64,000 nt of DNA from Argentina anserina. Its lineage: Eukaryota; Streptophyta; Magnoliopsida; Rosales; Rosaceae. Of this stretch, positions 34,176 to 45,097 are shown in pieces (the stretch's first letter is position 1; every line of letters starts with the position of its first letter). The stretch covers positions 11,098,001 through 11,162,000 of the forward strand of contig NC_065873.1 in the NCBI RefSeq assembly GCF_933775445.1. The letters run 5' to 3'. Position numbers and translations under genes: made by a program. The notes beneath the pieces are model-generated. The model was not told where the DNA came from and did no database searches. It saw only the letters and a list, made by a program, of their open reading frames with translations.

Positions 34176-37100
34176 CTAACGGATCTGCCCATAATGAGAA
34201 TTGTGGAGCAAAATGAGCTTCAGACCTTTGGCACCTCCTTCTCCCTTTGGCACCTTCTTCAGTTGGCAGCGATTATACTTCTCTGCTAAAACAACATCAG
34301 CTAAGTAGGACCAAGTACGCCCATGAGGACAGCTACCAGCCCACATAAACCTATCAGAAGACGGGCTCACTAGACTCTCATGGAATTCTTGAGCTGTCTC
34401 ACAAATCAAACCCTGAGACAAAAACAGGCAGATATGTTTAAGACCAGAAGTATCTGAAACAAGGAAAATGGATTAAGGTGTAATATTTAATTACCTCTGC
34501 CATGGCTTTGATCTTCACTGTGATATCATTACTTAGAAGGACAAGATGTCCCTCATTACTCCTCTTCCTATGTGAAAGAGCACAATCAAGTATGTGATCT
34601 TCTGCTGTTGGCGATGCAAGTCCCATAGAGCTCCAACGTCTTAAGTAGGAAAATGAGCTTGTTGTTCCAGAAGTAGGTTCCCGACTGTTTTCACTAAAAA
34701 GAGACTGTGGAGAAGCAGGAGGGGTTGGAGCGGTCAGTCTTCCATCTTCCTGTGAGCTCTGAACATGGATCCACCAGTTTGTTTTTACCAAACACTCTTC
34801 AATCCATTCCAGAACCAAACAAGCCTCTGTTTTCTTTCTGAACAGGCTGCCACACTGTTTCAAGCAATCCAGTTCCCGTATAACTGATTGAGAAAAAAAG
34901 AAAGTTGCTATCATTAGGATTGGTTGTACAAAAATGCCATATTTATGCAATGTCAATAATATATGTGAACCACTTCAAAGTTCCTTACCCATTTTTGGAA
35001 TGATCAGATGAGTGCCCTTGAGACCTTGTAGAAATTGCAATGCTTTCCTTGATTCCTTGTCAAGGAGAGTATTAGTGTCTGCAACCATAGTCCAGCCCCT
35101 CTTTCCTTCTCCAAGTAATTTATTCTGCAAGTTCAATTTTGAGTGATAGGTTCATACTTGATAAAGCTAGTTAGAGCTGCAGGAAAACATTAACATTCAG
35201 TGTTAGTCAACTTACAGAGAGTGGATTCTTGACCTTCTCCGTTGTTTGACTACAAGCAAGAAATGTGCAGCTTTTAGCAGCCATATCGGAGACTGAAGCT
35301 TCTGATGTTCTGTTCTTGCCAGCAGGATTTTTTAGTGACTGGAATGGCCTTCTGTTTGTGCCTAATTTAGTGAGCATCAACTTCTTTTCCAGCCTTTCTT
35401 GATTCCTGGTAGTAGCTTCTACTGATTGTCTTTCTTGGAGATCCTTCACTTTCTGGTTCTTTTTTCCTGGGGATAGAAGCAGATCTTCTCCAGGAATATT
35501 GGAGATCGAGTTTCTCTTCGACGAAGATGATCCGAGGGAGTAGGAATTAATTCGTTCTAGCTTCCCCTTCTTTTTCAAGGACCTCAATTGAAGAGTATTT
35601 GTTGTTAAATTTTCCTTGTCAGGCGTAAAGAGTTCAGCCTCCTGTTGAGTATCATCAAACTTAATTTCTACCTCATTCTTTTTTTTCAAAGACCTTAAAA
35701 GAAGAGTATTTGGTGTCAGATTCTCCTTGTCTGGGGTGAATATTTCCACCTCCATTTCATTATCATCAACAATTCCTGCCTCAACAGTTGTTCTTTCTCT
35801 GCTTGTCTCTGTTTGAATCCGAACAGCACTAGCAGGTTTCCCTCTTCTAGCCCAAATGCTTTCTCCAAAGATTGACTTATCTTCACATGTCAAGGGAGGG
35901 CTTTCACAGAATTCTGATTCAGGCTGTCCTCCTGCAGCGTAGATAGATTGTGGAGTCTCATTCTCTTTATCAATTATTAAATCTGAGAGAACCCCATCTG
36001 TTGAAAATGAGCAGGCAGAATTTGTGACTTGAGGCACAGAGGGGATGGTTTTGATGTTCCTCTTTTCATGGTGGTTTCTGGGTGACACATTTCTTTTTTC
36101 AGTTTCTCCACACCTTTCATCAATAAGACATCTGATTTCATTAGTAATCTCAATATCCAGGTTAACCAGCACGATTGGTTTATGTACCGGGTTTTGCTCT
36201 TCATCTGAATGATTGTTGATCTCCCCAAGGACTTCACCGACCAGCAAGGATGAGTTCTCCATCAGAAAAGGTCCATCTGAAAGACACAAATCACTATCAG
36301 TCTGGTGGTCAGTTCTTTCAGATACTTGCGCAGAAGGATAGGCTCCCTCTACCTTGTCATCAGAATATTCAAGAGGTTCAGAAGATAGACACAATCGATC
36401 AGTCTCTCCCAGATCTTTTGTTATAAAGCGTTTCCTATCCAGATTAATCAACAAGTCTGATTTTGATTCTAAGGCCAGATTTTCTTCTACTTGTTGATGT
36501 TTGGTCTCTGCAAGGACTTCTCCAATCAGCAAGGATGAATTCTCTTTCATAAAATGTCCAGCTGAAAGACTAGAGATATTACTCTGTCCCTGATCTTCGT
36601 CCAACACTTGACCAATGAAAGAAGCTTCTTCCCCTTCTTTTTCATCGAAATAAGAAAGCTCTGTGCTGTTATTTAGTTCGGAACCTCCCGAGACACAATT
36701 AAGTTGCTGGTACTGGTTTACATTTGAATTAGAAGTAGAGTCATCAAGAGGAAAAAACAGGTTCATCGGTTCAGTTCCAAAGGCCCAGAAGCTTGAGAGT
36801 TCATTCTCTTGGCTAACAACTTTTGACAAGTTCTCGCCACCATGATCACTCTGGTCTTCTTCTTCTTCTTCAGGCGTTGGAGGAGCTGACAGCCTCTCCT
36901 TCCTCCCAATAAATCCCGAACTATCACCACAGACTAGAGATTCTACAACCTCAGAAATAGTTTCAGTAGATTCAATTTCTGCGTTATCAATTGGCATTAT
37001 ATCCACAACCTGTAACACATACAAGATGAAAAGACAATCCTCGTAATCATTTCAACAAACACCTTACAATCTATGTTTATACTTGACAGCGGCCTCCACC

Positions 37101-37970
37101 AAGCAAACCACACCTACTCAATTCAGCATGACAAATACATATACAATAAAGAAAAACATATGAAAGAAACCATCAAGAAACTGATTACCTGGTCCATTTC
37201 AGGAGTCTCATATATTTGCTTCTCTTGGCAATCATCTTTTAATCCTTGTTCAGACGCTGAAGGCGGAATTGATCCAATATTTTCATCAGAGAACAAAGAC
37301 TCCATACCCTCAAAATTCATATCAGAACAATCAGATTCGGCCTTGAAATTCACAACCTGCAACAAATATCGAATTGGAGCATAAGATTGTCACGGACATT
37401 TCAACAAACACCTTATCTGCATCGTAACAAATTGAATCGAGAAATTAAAAATACTCACAGTGAGTGGATCATAGGCGTGGCTCAGAGGAAGCCAGTGAAG
37501 CCTATAGAGGCGGCTAGAAGCGCCAACCCTGAGCGTGTCTCCTTGCCGCAGCTCAGCTCGAACCCCCGGCTCAATCCTCTTCTCCGAGATCCAAGTCCCG
37601 TGCACTGCAATCAAGATCAGAGCTGAGTCCGAGTTCAACTCGGTGTCAAAGTCAAAACCCTAGGGGGGAGGGGAAGGGAGATACCTGAAGATAAGTCGGT
37701 GAGGAAGAGCTTGTGGGAGGAAGGAATGGAGAGGATTTGGAGGTGGAATCGGCTGACGCTGGGGTGAGTCAGGACGATGTGGCAGTCGGGGTGGCGACCG
37801 ACGATCAAGATTTCTTCATGGACGGCGGCGATGGGTTGAGAGTGCGGCGGTGGCGAGGGTTTGTTGACGAGGAAGATGTTCTTGAGAATCGCGCCGTTCT
37901 TGAGGACTGTGAACACTGGGATTCTCGGCTCTTCTTTTCCGGCCACTGGTTTCGCTTTCTCGTCGCCCAT
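34176..37970 (-). CDS. PS1: PARALLEL SPINDLE 1-like protein (FHA + PINc), 7 exons
   Basis: Exons (minus strand): 37685-37970, 37459-37604, 37189-37356, 35216-37009, 34989-35124, 34495-34883 and 34176-34412. All have GT/AG junctions, phases agree, and the total is 1051 residues. The FHA domain spans about 18-135, with GR at 58-59, SRFH at 73-76 and the following HGT at 97-99. The long acidic linker (200-800) has duplicated ENSSLLxGEVL blocks (356-366, 451-461), the conserved SIWARRGKP (584-592) and three KEN motifs (548, 628, 665). The PINc nuclease-like domain covers about 808-985, with acidic residues D814 (VADTN), E847/D849, D939/D943 and D963. In Arabidopsis, PS1 loss gives parallel spindles in male meiosis II and unreduced pollen (family knowledge). 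Whether the PIN domain cuts RNA is not known from sequence. The gene appears intact. The ATG at 37970 is chosen because the FHA region follows in frame. Confidence 0.93.
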
Positions 37971-37992
37971 GGTTGGCTTTGCTTTGCTTCTC

Positions 37993-37995
<3 letters not shown>

Positions 37996-38038
<43 letters not shown>
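37996..38038. repeat. (GA)n microsatellite in the PS1-like 5' leader
   Basis: About 21 uninterrupted GA units lie 26-68 bases upstream of the PS1-like start codon (CT-rich on the sense strand). They are therefore probably in the 5' UTR or core promoter. Confidence 0.92.
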
Positions 38039-38039
<1 letters not shown>

Positions 38040-38529
38040 AAGGTTGTGGTTGTGGTGGTGGGATTTTATTTCGAAATGGCGACCGTTGCGATTTTCTGGG
38101 ATTTTATTTCCGCTCTTTTTGAAAACATTATGAAAAATTAAAATAAAAGAAAGAGATGTTTTATTCAGAATATCGAACATATGATACAATGATTTACTCT
38201 AATTTAGGTCTTTCAAGCTATATGTGAATATACACGCTGTGTACTGAAGATATCCTTTAATTTTATTCATTATTTTCATTTATTCTTTTCGTCTAATTTT
38301 TTTTCCATGCACGCTTAACTTCTAAAAACATCTCTAACAACTCATTTTAAATTTTTTATTATAGACGATGAAAACACCCATCTCTACAAAAATGACCCCA
38401 ATTCCTCTATTCTATTATATAAATTTAAATGCAAATGTGTATAATTAAATTTAATCTCATAATGTCGTAATTTATACGAAAACCAGAGAAAAAATGATAA
38501 ATCATTTCTTATTTTTTGTTATTTTCTTA
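38040..38529. promoter_or_regulatory. Upstream region of the PS1-like gene
   Basis: AT-rich sequence between the leader microsatellite and an inverted LTR fragment. No TATA box could be assigned with confidence. Confidence 0.35.
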
Positions 38530-39190
38530 TCAGTTCGATTACTCGACATCAATATTAACCATGTAAGCATCGTTAATAGTATAAAACAAGAGGATATCGT
38601 CACAAACCGAGGATCCAAACTAGGGGATGAATCACATAACCACATAACAATGAATTCACAAAAGGTTTATAAATTTTGATAGATTCAGTTTAGAGGCAGA
38701 AAATAAAACCTAAACTAATATATATATGTAATCAACCAATCTTTACGCAAGGAATCACTGAACAAGTTATACACGATCAATGAAAACAAATCCTAATCTC
38801 ATCTAAGACCATGCCGAGAACATCATTAAGTGACTAAGGTTCGATCATGCAAGTGGGAGCCTTCAGGGTTATCCTAAACACATAGACACATTGTGCACAT
38901 TCAAACATGACTTCGGTCCTTACTTGAAATCTAATCCAATTAAACCTAACATGCATACTTCAGGCAGTAAGTACAGAATAATCGAATTCAGATGAACAAG
39001 TCATTAATCAAACAATCTAAATATCATGTAATACTTCGGACAAACAGAATACAAAACAATCTTGAAATCATTAAAGAGAACTCACGGCATGAACATAGAA
39101 TCATAGACTAAAAATCGAAATCATTCATCTAAATATAACATAATAATTGTTTACAACTTCATAGACAAAATCATAAAAAATTAAAACAGA
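38530..39190 (-). mobile_element. Inverted LTR fragment, TGATA..TATCA family
   Basis: The minus-strand sequence aligns with the 3' two-thirds of the LTR at 43956-45092. ATTACTCGACATCAATATT and AATAAAACCTAAACTAATAT here are the complements of its 3' part. Similarity stops near 39190 (CTTCATAGACAAAATC), so the LTR start is missing. Close to the PS1-like promoter. Confidence 0.82.
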
Positions 39191-39670
39191 TTCAGACCTA
39201 GGCCCAAATTAGCCACCATCAAAGGATCTAAGGGTAGTCACCAACCAGCCCAACCCAAAAGCTGAGTCGGATCTTGACACCAACCCGTCGCCCGCCACCA
39301 ATGCCAGTCACCATATGTAGCAATCCGGCGACCTTAACAAACACAGAGGATGCACCACCTTCACACTTTGCATACCAAAGCCACGGAAAGGAACCATACC
39401 CAAATCAAGCATCCCTTCACCGCCGCACACCGCACACCCTTCGCCGTACACCGCCAATCCAGGACTCCCCACCATCAACAAAATCAACCTGACACACTTT
39501 GACCCGATGCCGGAGCAAAACAACCGCGCCAAAACAAATTTCCATCAACTTTCAGATCGCATGGTGAAGCAACCGCTACCCTTGATCCGCCACCAACAAT
39601 CCATTTGGCAGCAACACAACAAGCAAAGTAAAGCACTCGATGTCGTCATCACCAGACAAGATTAAAAAGT
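39191..39670. other. Unclassified sequence, target of the gag-bearing element
   Basis: Proline/threonine-rich open frames on both strands with no domain. It may be the remainder of the inverted element, but I could not show this. Confidence 0.3.
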
Positions 39671-39675
39671 CACGA

Positions 39676-41171
39676 TGATAGGAGCACAAAGTGTGATGTT
39701 CTTAATGTATATATGCCCTATTCTTATGCTTTGTTACTTCTTATTTAGTTGTTTTAGGTTCATATTTGTCATTTCTATGTTCTAAGGAGAGCTATTTCGA
39801 ATTTTGAATGAATTGATGATGAAATTGTGCTAAGTATTAGAACTCCTTATTGAGCTAGGATTCCTTACTCGACTATGACTCTACTTTCCTATTTTCATTC
39901 TTTCCTATTCCTTAATCGTCGATTTCTTTTCAGGAAAGACAAATCATATTTGGAAAGGAAGAAGAGATGTCGAGATGCATTCCTAGTGAGACAAGCAAAT
40001 CATGTTCGAGTTGAAGAAGGAGAAGAAGAGGCCGGCCTAGCTACCCCTAGTTGGACCAAGGATGATGCCGTGCAGCCCTTAAGTGATCTCCATATTGGAC
40101 TTGGTTTCCTACATCAAGTTGGATATGGAGTACATGAATCAAATCCATAACAAAGAGGATTTCAGTTTCCCAATTGGTTTCTATCCCCTTATGGGACGGA
40201 AAGAAGGCTTCCTAAACCCCTATATATAGAGGCTCGGCCTCCCCATATTTTGATCATCAACCTTACACACAAACACAAGCCATAGCTCTGCCGAATTCAT
40301 CCCTCACCCTTCCAAGAAATCCTAAAACCCGATTCCATCATTCCCCACAAATCTATAGCCTTCAAGCACGATTGAGAAGAGGTTCCATGTCCCTAGAAGT
40401 CTTGGCTATACCTTGTAGGATCGATTGATTGATAAAGTGTAACCATGATTCTCTCTATGTCTATTTCGGTTTTTGGTTTTTCTTGTTCTTGGATGAGTTG
40501 CGATTTGTGTAGTGTAATCTTGTTTCGATTTTGTCTATGAAATAGTTACTTGATTCAATTTATATAAGGTTGCGATTTTAGGTTTTTGTTCTATGATTTT
40601 GGTTTATGCCGTGCCTTGTTCTTGAGTGATTTCGATATCTTTATGTTATGTATACGCTTGTAGCATGATATGTAGGTTGTTGGATTTATGACTTATGCTA
40701 TGGACATGTTTATCTTTTCTATATGATTTTCGAAATTGCATGATTGGGGGTGAAGTAGGTGACATACTTAATGAATTCAATATGGGTGTCTTCGGAGTTG
40801 TATGGTAGGATAAGCATGTTAGATTTCGATTAAGACCGCGTGGGAAGAATCGAATGTGTTAAGTGTCTATGTGTTTAGGTTACTGCTTAGGACCCTAATT
40901 GCATGATCCAACCTTAGTTATTCATGATAGTGTCTCGGCATGATTCTTAAAGGAGGACTAGAATCTGATTTTCGTTAGCTTTATATGAGTTGTTTGGTGA
41001 TTGTTTATGTGTTGGTTGGTTGATCACATGTATATATTAGTTTAGGTTTTATTTACTGTTTTTATGATTCAATCCGAAACTTATATCTCAAACCTTAAAA
41101 TCTTTATGAATTCGTGTTAATTAATGTGATCCTAAGCCCTGGCTGGATCCCCGGTTTGTGAACGATACCCT
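39676..41171 (+). repeat. 5' LTR (3' end deleted)
   Basis: Matches LTR2 almost base for base except for the segment that LTR2 has lost. The match ends at AACGATACCCT near 41171, about 85 bases short of the expected LTR terminus. Confidence 0.88.
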
Positions 41172-41211
41172 ATTTCTTTTTGAGTCAAAGGTGCAACAAG
41201 CTATTTAGTCC

Positions 41212-42132
41212 ATGGAACGTGGAGACTTGGAGTTATTATATCTTGAGGTGTTTCCCTTCACTCTAGTTGACAAAGCAAGAGAATGGTTGCACTCTATTCC
41301 TGAAAATTCCATCCGATCATGGGATGAGCTTAAAGAAACATTCCTCAAGGAGTTCTTGCTCACGGCAAGAAGAGCAAGGATGAGAGAAATGATTCAAGCA
41401 TGCAGACAAGAAGATGATGAGCCCTACCACAAGTACTTAAAGAGATTTCAAGAAGTAGTAGCACCATTAGACCATGACATGAACCAACATGTGTTGACTA
41501 GTACTTTCTACCAAGGTCTGTTAAGGGATTATCAAGAGTATATTGATTCGTTTTCACCAAGAGGCTTCATGAACCTTGAGGTAGGAGATAGGATCATGCA
41601 TATTGAAGTACTTGGAGAAATAAGGGATAGTTTGGTTTCGACGTCATGCTCTAGGGTGAGTGGTACTTCTCGGTTCAAGGGTGTGGAGTTAGATGGAAGG
41701 AGAGCTAGGGAGTATGGGAACACTAGAGACCATTTGAAGCCTCTAGTTGGCATGAAGAGGAAAGGTAGACCGGCTAGAGTTAAGACTACGCCCACAAGAG
41801 CGGAGCACCACCGAGACAAGATGATCAATGAAATGCAACAATCGATTTTAGAATTGGCAAAATCGCATAGGGAGCTAAAAGAACTTGTGGAGGACATTCG
41901 TGCTAGCTCTAAGGAAAAGAGCAAGGAACTTACAATTGAAGAGGTGGAGTCCTACAACCGTGTCAATGAGGATGAGGAAGAGGAAGAAGAAGAAGATCCG
42001 AGTTTGAAGGAAGAAGTTGATTCGAGCTATAAGAGCAGTGATTCGGACTCGAGTGAAGATGAGGAAGATAATGGCGACATCATGATCATATCTTCAGATG
42101 ATGAGGAGGATGACCATGTCGTATTCTTCTAG
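41212..42132 (+). CDS. Retrotransposon gag protein, N-terminally truncated
   Basis: A 306-residue frame. Residues about 10-130 match the Retrotrans_gag fold of plant Ty3/Gypsy elements: FTLVDKAREWLHSIPENSI, SWDELKETFLKEF, YHKYLKRFQEVV, LLRDYQEYID. The C-terminal third is basic, then coiled-coil-like, then very acidic (a run of Glu at about 251-257 and SSDSDSSEDEED near 277-288). No CCHC zinc knuckle follows. Usual gag proteins of this group begin well upstream. The ATG used here is only the first available after the deletion junction, so this is a fragment. No pol frame follows. Confidence 0.78.
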   Translation: MERGDLELLYLEVFPFTLVDKAREWLHSIPENSIRSWDELKETFLKEFLLTARRARMREMIQACRQEDDEPYHKYLKRFQEVVAPLDHDMNQHVLTSTFYQGLLRDYQEYIDSFSPRGFMNLEVGDRIMHIEVLGEIRDSLVSTSCSRVSGTSRFKGVELDGRRAREYGNTRDHLKPLVGMKRKGRPARVKTTPTRAEHHRDKMINEMQQSILELAKSHRELKELVEDIRASSKEKSKELTIEEVESYNRVNEDEEEEEEEDPSLKEEVDSSYKSSDSDSSEDEEDNGDIMIISSDDEEDDHVVFF

Positions 42133-43955
42133 TGGATGAAGATGAAGAAGTCTAGGCTATAGACTCTAAACTTAAGCCAATGAAGGAGCCGTCAACGAGT
42201 GTTTGCATTTTCTTATCCCTTATCTCTTTTTAATTTTCGTTGCTTATCATATTGTACATTGAAGGCAATGTAAGTTTTAAGTGTGGGGTAGGGTATACAT
42301 CATTCGTTGAATTCTAGTGTTTGATGCCTATGTGTTTCGATTTGTTGTTTTGTTTTTCGATTTTTAGTATCATTTCTTGAAATTTTTCGATTTTTAACTT
42401 GTTTTGTTTTTGTTTTGAGTCCTAGGTATGCCTTTAACTGTCTAGGATGAGTTGATCTTTGAATTTATGGTTGATAGATGATCATGATATTGAAATGAAA
42501 TTCATTGTTATTTGATGGTTAATCGATGTGTAGATTTTGTTCGAACATGTAGTAGATGAGGATTTTGAAACTTAGGTACAGAATGAGCATGTTCTTTACT
42601 TGTTTGAATTCATGTAACCTATGTGAGATTCGAGCCATATATTGTGCCTTTCTTTGGAGAGTTTATTCTATCGGTTCTTGGCTTTATAACCTCATTACAT
42701 CTATTTTGATCAATTCATATGTCATAGAATTGCAATGAACTAGAGAATGCTAGAACTTACTTTGTGAAACTTTCGAAGCTTTATGTCATAATATACTCTG
42801 ATTTTGAAAAGGATTGTTGGATCTTTTTAGGATTTCCACCACTTAAGCCAAAAAGCCGTATATCCCTATTTGAGCCCTGCTTGGGACACCTTAGTGTTAA
42901 CCCCTTTGAGCCTACGTTGAGCCTTTTCTTTCATTACCAACATGTTATATCCTTGCTTAGTATAGTTATATCTCTACCTTGTCTTTAAGGCTTGGCAGAG
43001 TCGATTTTGGGTGTTAATATGGAGTGATGATTTGATTCAAGTGTGGGGTTACGCTATTGTATGTATGTTATGCCGTGAAAAGAGTATGAAAAAGAGAAAA
43101 AATGTATTGATGCCGTGTGAAAAGAAGAAGAAAGAAAACATTTATGATACACGGCAAGAAAAGAAAGAAAAAAATGAATGAAAAGATTGAATGATGTCAC
43201 GGCATGGTATTTTGTTTATGTGAATTTGGAGTTGTGATGTATTTGTTGAAGGCTCAATGATGTATACTTTAGTCTTTGTTCGTTTTCACAATGTTGAAAG
43301 TGAAGAATGGGTCCAAAATGATGATATTTGGCCCTTGTTTTTATGGAGTATGGCGACATAAGGTGGATGTTTTGCTCTGCTAAGTCTTAAGGATGACCTT
43401 TGTGATTCCTTTACTTCGAAAATATATCCATGCCGAGCCTAAGCCTACCCTTTTCTAAAGATCCGCATGATTTTTAAAATGAGTAGCTCTTGATTTGTGG
43501 AGTTTGTTTCATGAGTAAGCATATGGTTTGGGTTCATTTGTGCATATGATTGGTATCTTTCATGACGGTTTTCGATTTCACTATATGTTTATAACTCTCG
43601 TGAGTGAAAAGCTTTTAAGCATATGCCATGTTCTTGAGAGAAAAGATTTGGAGTGCATATCCCCTGTGAGTTGAATTTGAACTTGTTTTGAACATGTCGA
43701 GCTTAATTTCACTTTTGTTTCTGCCATGTCTTACTTGTTAAACGAAATCTCATGTTTATTAACCATTGAATTCATCTTATATATTTTCGATTGAGTGTTA
43801 TTCTTGATGCTATGAGTTTGAAGATCTCTGAGACAAAATGTTGAAGGCATTAGAATGTTGTATCGTTAGTTTTAATTGCTTTATTTTCGTTTTATGTTTT
43901 GATTTCCCTTTTTAGTGTTTGCTAAGGGACTAGCAAAGTCTAAGTGTGGGGTTGT
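42133..43955 (+). other. Non-coding interior of the gag-only element
   Basis: About 1.8 kb without a supported gene. AAGTGTGGGG occurs three times (42279-42288, 43039-43048, 43942-43951). The last copy sits directly before LTR2 as the polypurine tract. A purine-rich, lysine/glutamate-coding tract (about 43075-43180) is low-complexity. Confidence 0.6.
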
Positions 43956-45092
43956 TGATAGGAGCACAAAGTGTGATGTTCCTAATGTATATATGCCCTA
44001 TTCTTATGCTTTGTTACTTCTTATTTAGTTGTTTTAGGTTCATATTTGTCATTTCTATGTTCTAAGGAGAGCTATTTCGAATTTTGAATGAATTGATGAT
44101 GAAATTGTGCTAAGTATTAGAACTCCTTATTGAGCTAGGATTCCTTACTCGACTATGATTCTACTTTCCTATTTTCATTCTTTCATATTCCTTAATCGTC
44201 GATTTCTTTTCAGGAAAGACAAATCATATTTGGAAAGGAAGAAGAGATGTCGAGATGCATTCCTAGTGAGACAAGGAAATCATGTTCGAGTTGAAGAAGG
44301 AGAAGAAGAGGCCGGCCTAGTTGAAGAAGGAAATCTTGTTCTTGGATGAGTTGCGATTTGTGTAGTGTAATCTTGTTTCGATTTTGTCTATGAAATAGTT
44401 ACTTGATTCAATTTATATAAGGTTGCGATTTTAGGTTTTTGTTCTATGATTTTGGTTTATGCCGTGCCTTGTTCTTGAGTGATTTCGATATCTTTATGTT
44501 ATGTATACGCTTGTAGCATGATATGTAGGTTGTTGGATTTATGACTTATGCTATGGACATGTTTATCTTTTCTATATGATTTTCGAAATTGCATGATTGG
44601 GGGTGAAGTAGGTGACATACTTAATGAATTCAATATGGGTGTCTTCGGAGTTGTATGGTAGGATAAGCATGTTAGATTTCGATTAAGACCGCGTGGGAAG
44701 AATCGAATGTGTTAAGTGTCTATGTGTTTAGGTTACTGCTTAGGACCCTAATTGCATGATCCAACCTTAGTTATTCATGATAGTGTCTCGACATGATTCT
44801 TAAAGGAGGACTAGAATCTGATTTTCGTTAGCTTTATATGAGTTGTTTGGTGATTGTTTATGTGTTGGTTGGTTGATCACATGTATATATTAGTTTAGGT
44901 TTTATTTACTGTTTTTATGATTCAATCCGAAACTTATATCTCAAACCTTAAAATCTTTATGAATTCGTGTTAATTGATGTGATCCTAAGCCCTGGCTGGA
45001 TCCCCGGTTTGTGAACGATACCCTTTTACTTTATACTACTAACGATGCTTACAGGGTTAAATATTGATGTCGAGTAATTGAGCAAGTCATCA
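43956..45092 (+). repeat. 3' LTR of the gag-only element
   Basis: 1137 bp, starting TGATAGGAGC and ending AAGTCATCA directly before the CACGA duplicate. It has a deletion of about 430 bp relative to LTR1. Confidence 0.9.
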
Positions 45093-45097
45093 CACGA

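Larger units (their letters stand above)
39671..45097 (+). mobile_element. gag-only LTR retrotransposon, TSD CACGA
   Basis: The element covers 39676-45092 and is flanked by CACGA at 39671-39675 and 45093-45097. LTR1 starts at 39676 and can be followed to about 41171; LTR2 is 43956-45092. Both start TGATAGGAGCACAAAGTG. The LTR1 3' end, the primer-binding site and the start of gag are missing: after AACGATACCCT the sequence passes directly to gag-adjacent DNA. LTR2 lacks about 430 bp that LTR1 has (about 40055-40485). The interior keeps one gag frame and no protease, reverse transcriptase or integrase. The LTRs are otherwise nearly identical, so the insertion is recent compared with its neighbours. 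Confidence 0.9.

Noticed and set aside
35977..36237. Minus-strand frame in another phase of PS1-like exon 4
   Set aside because: Out of frame with the seven-exon model, whose phases are consistent throughout.
42764..42988. Plus-strand 74-residue frame in the gag-only element
   Set aside because: No similarity to protease, reverse transcriptase or integrase; AT-rich and short.
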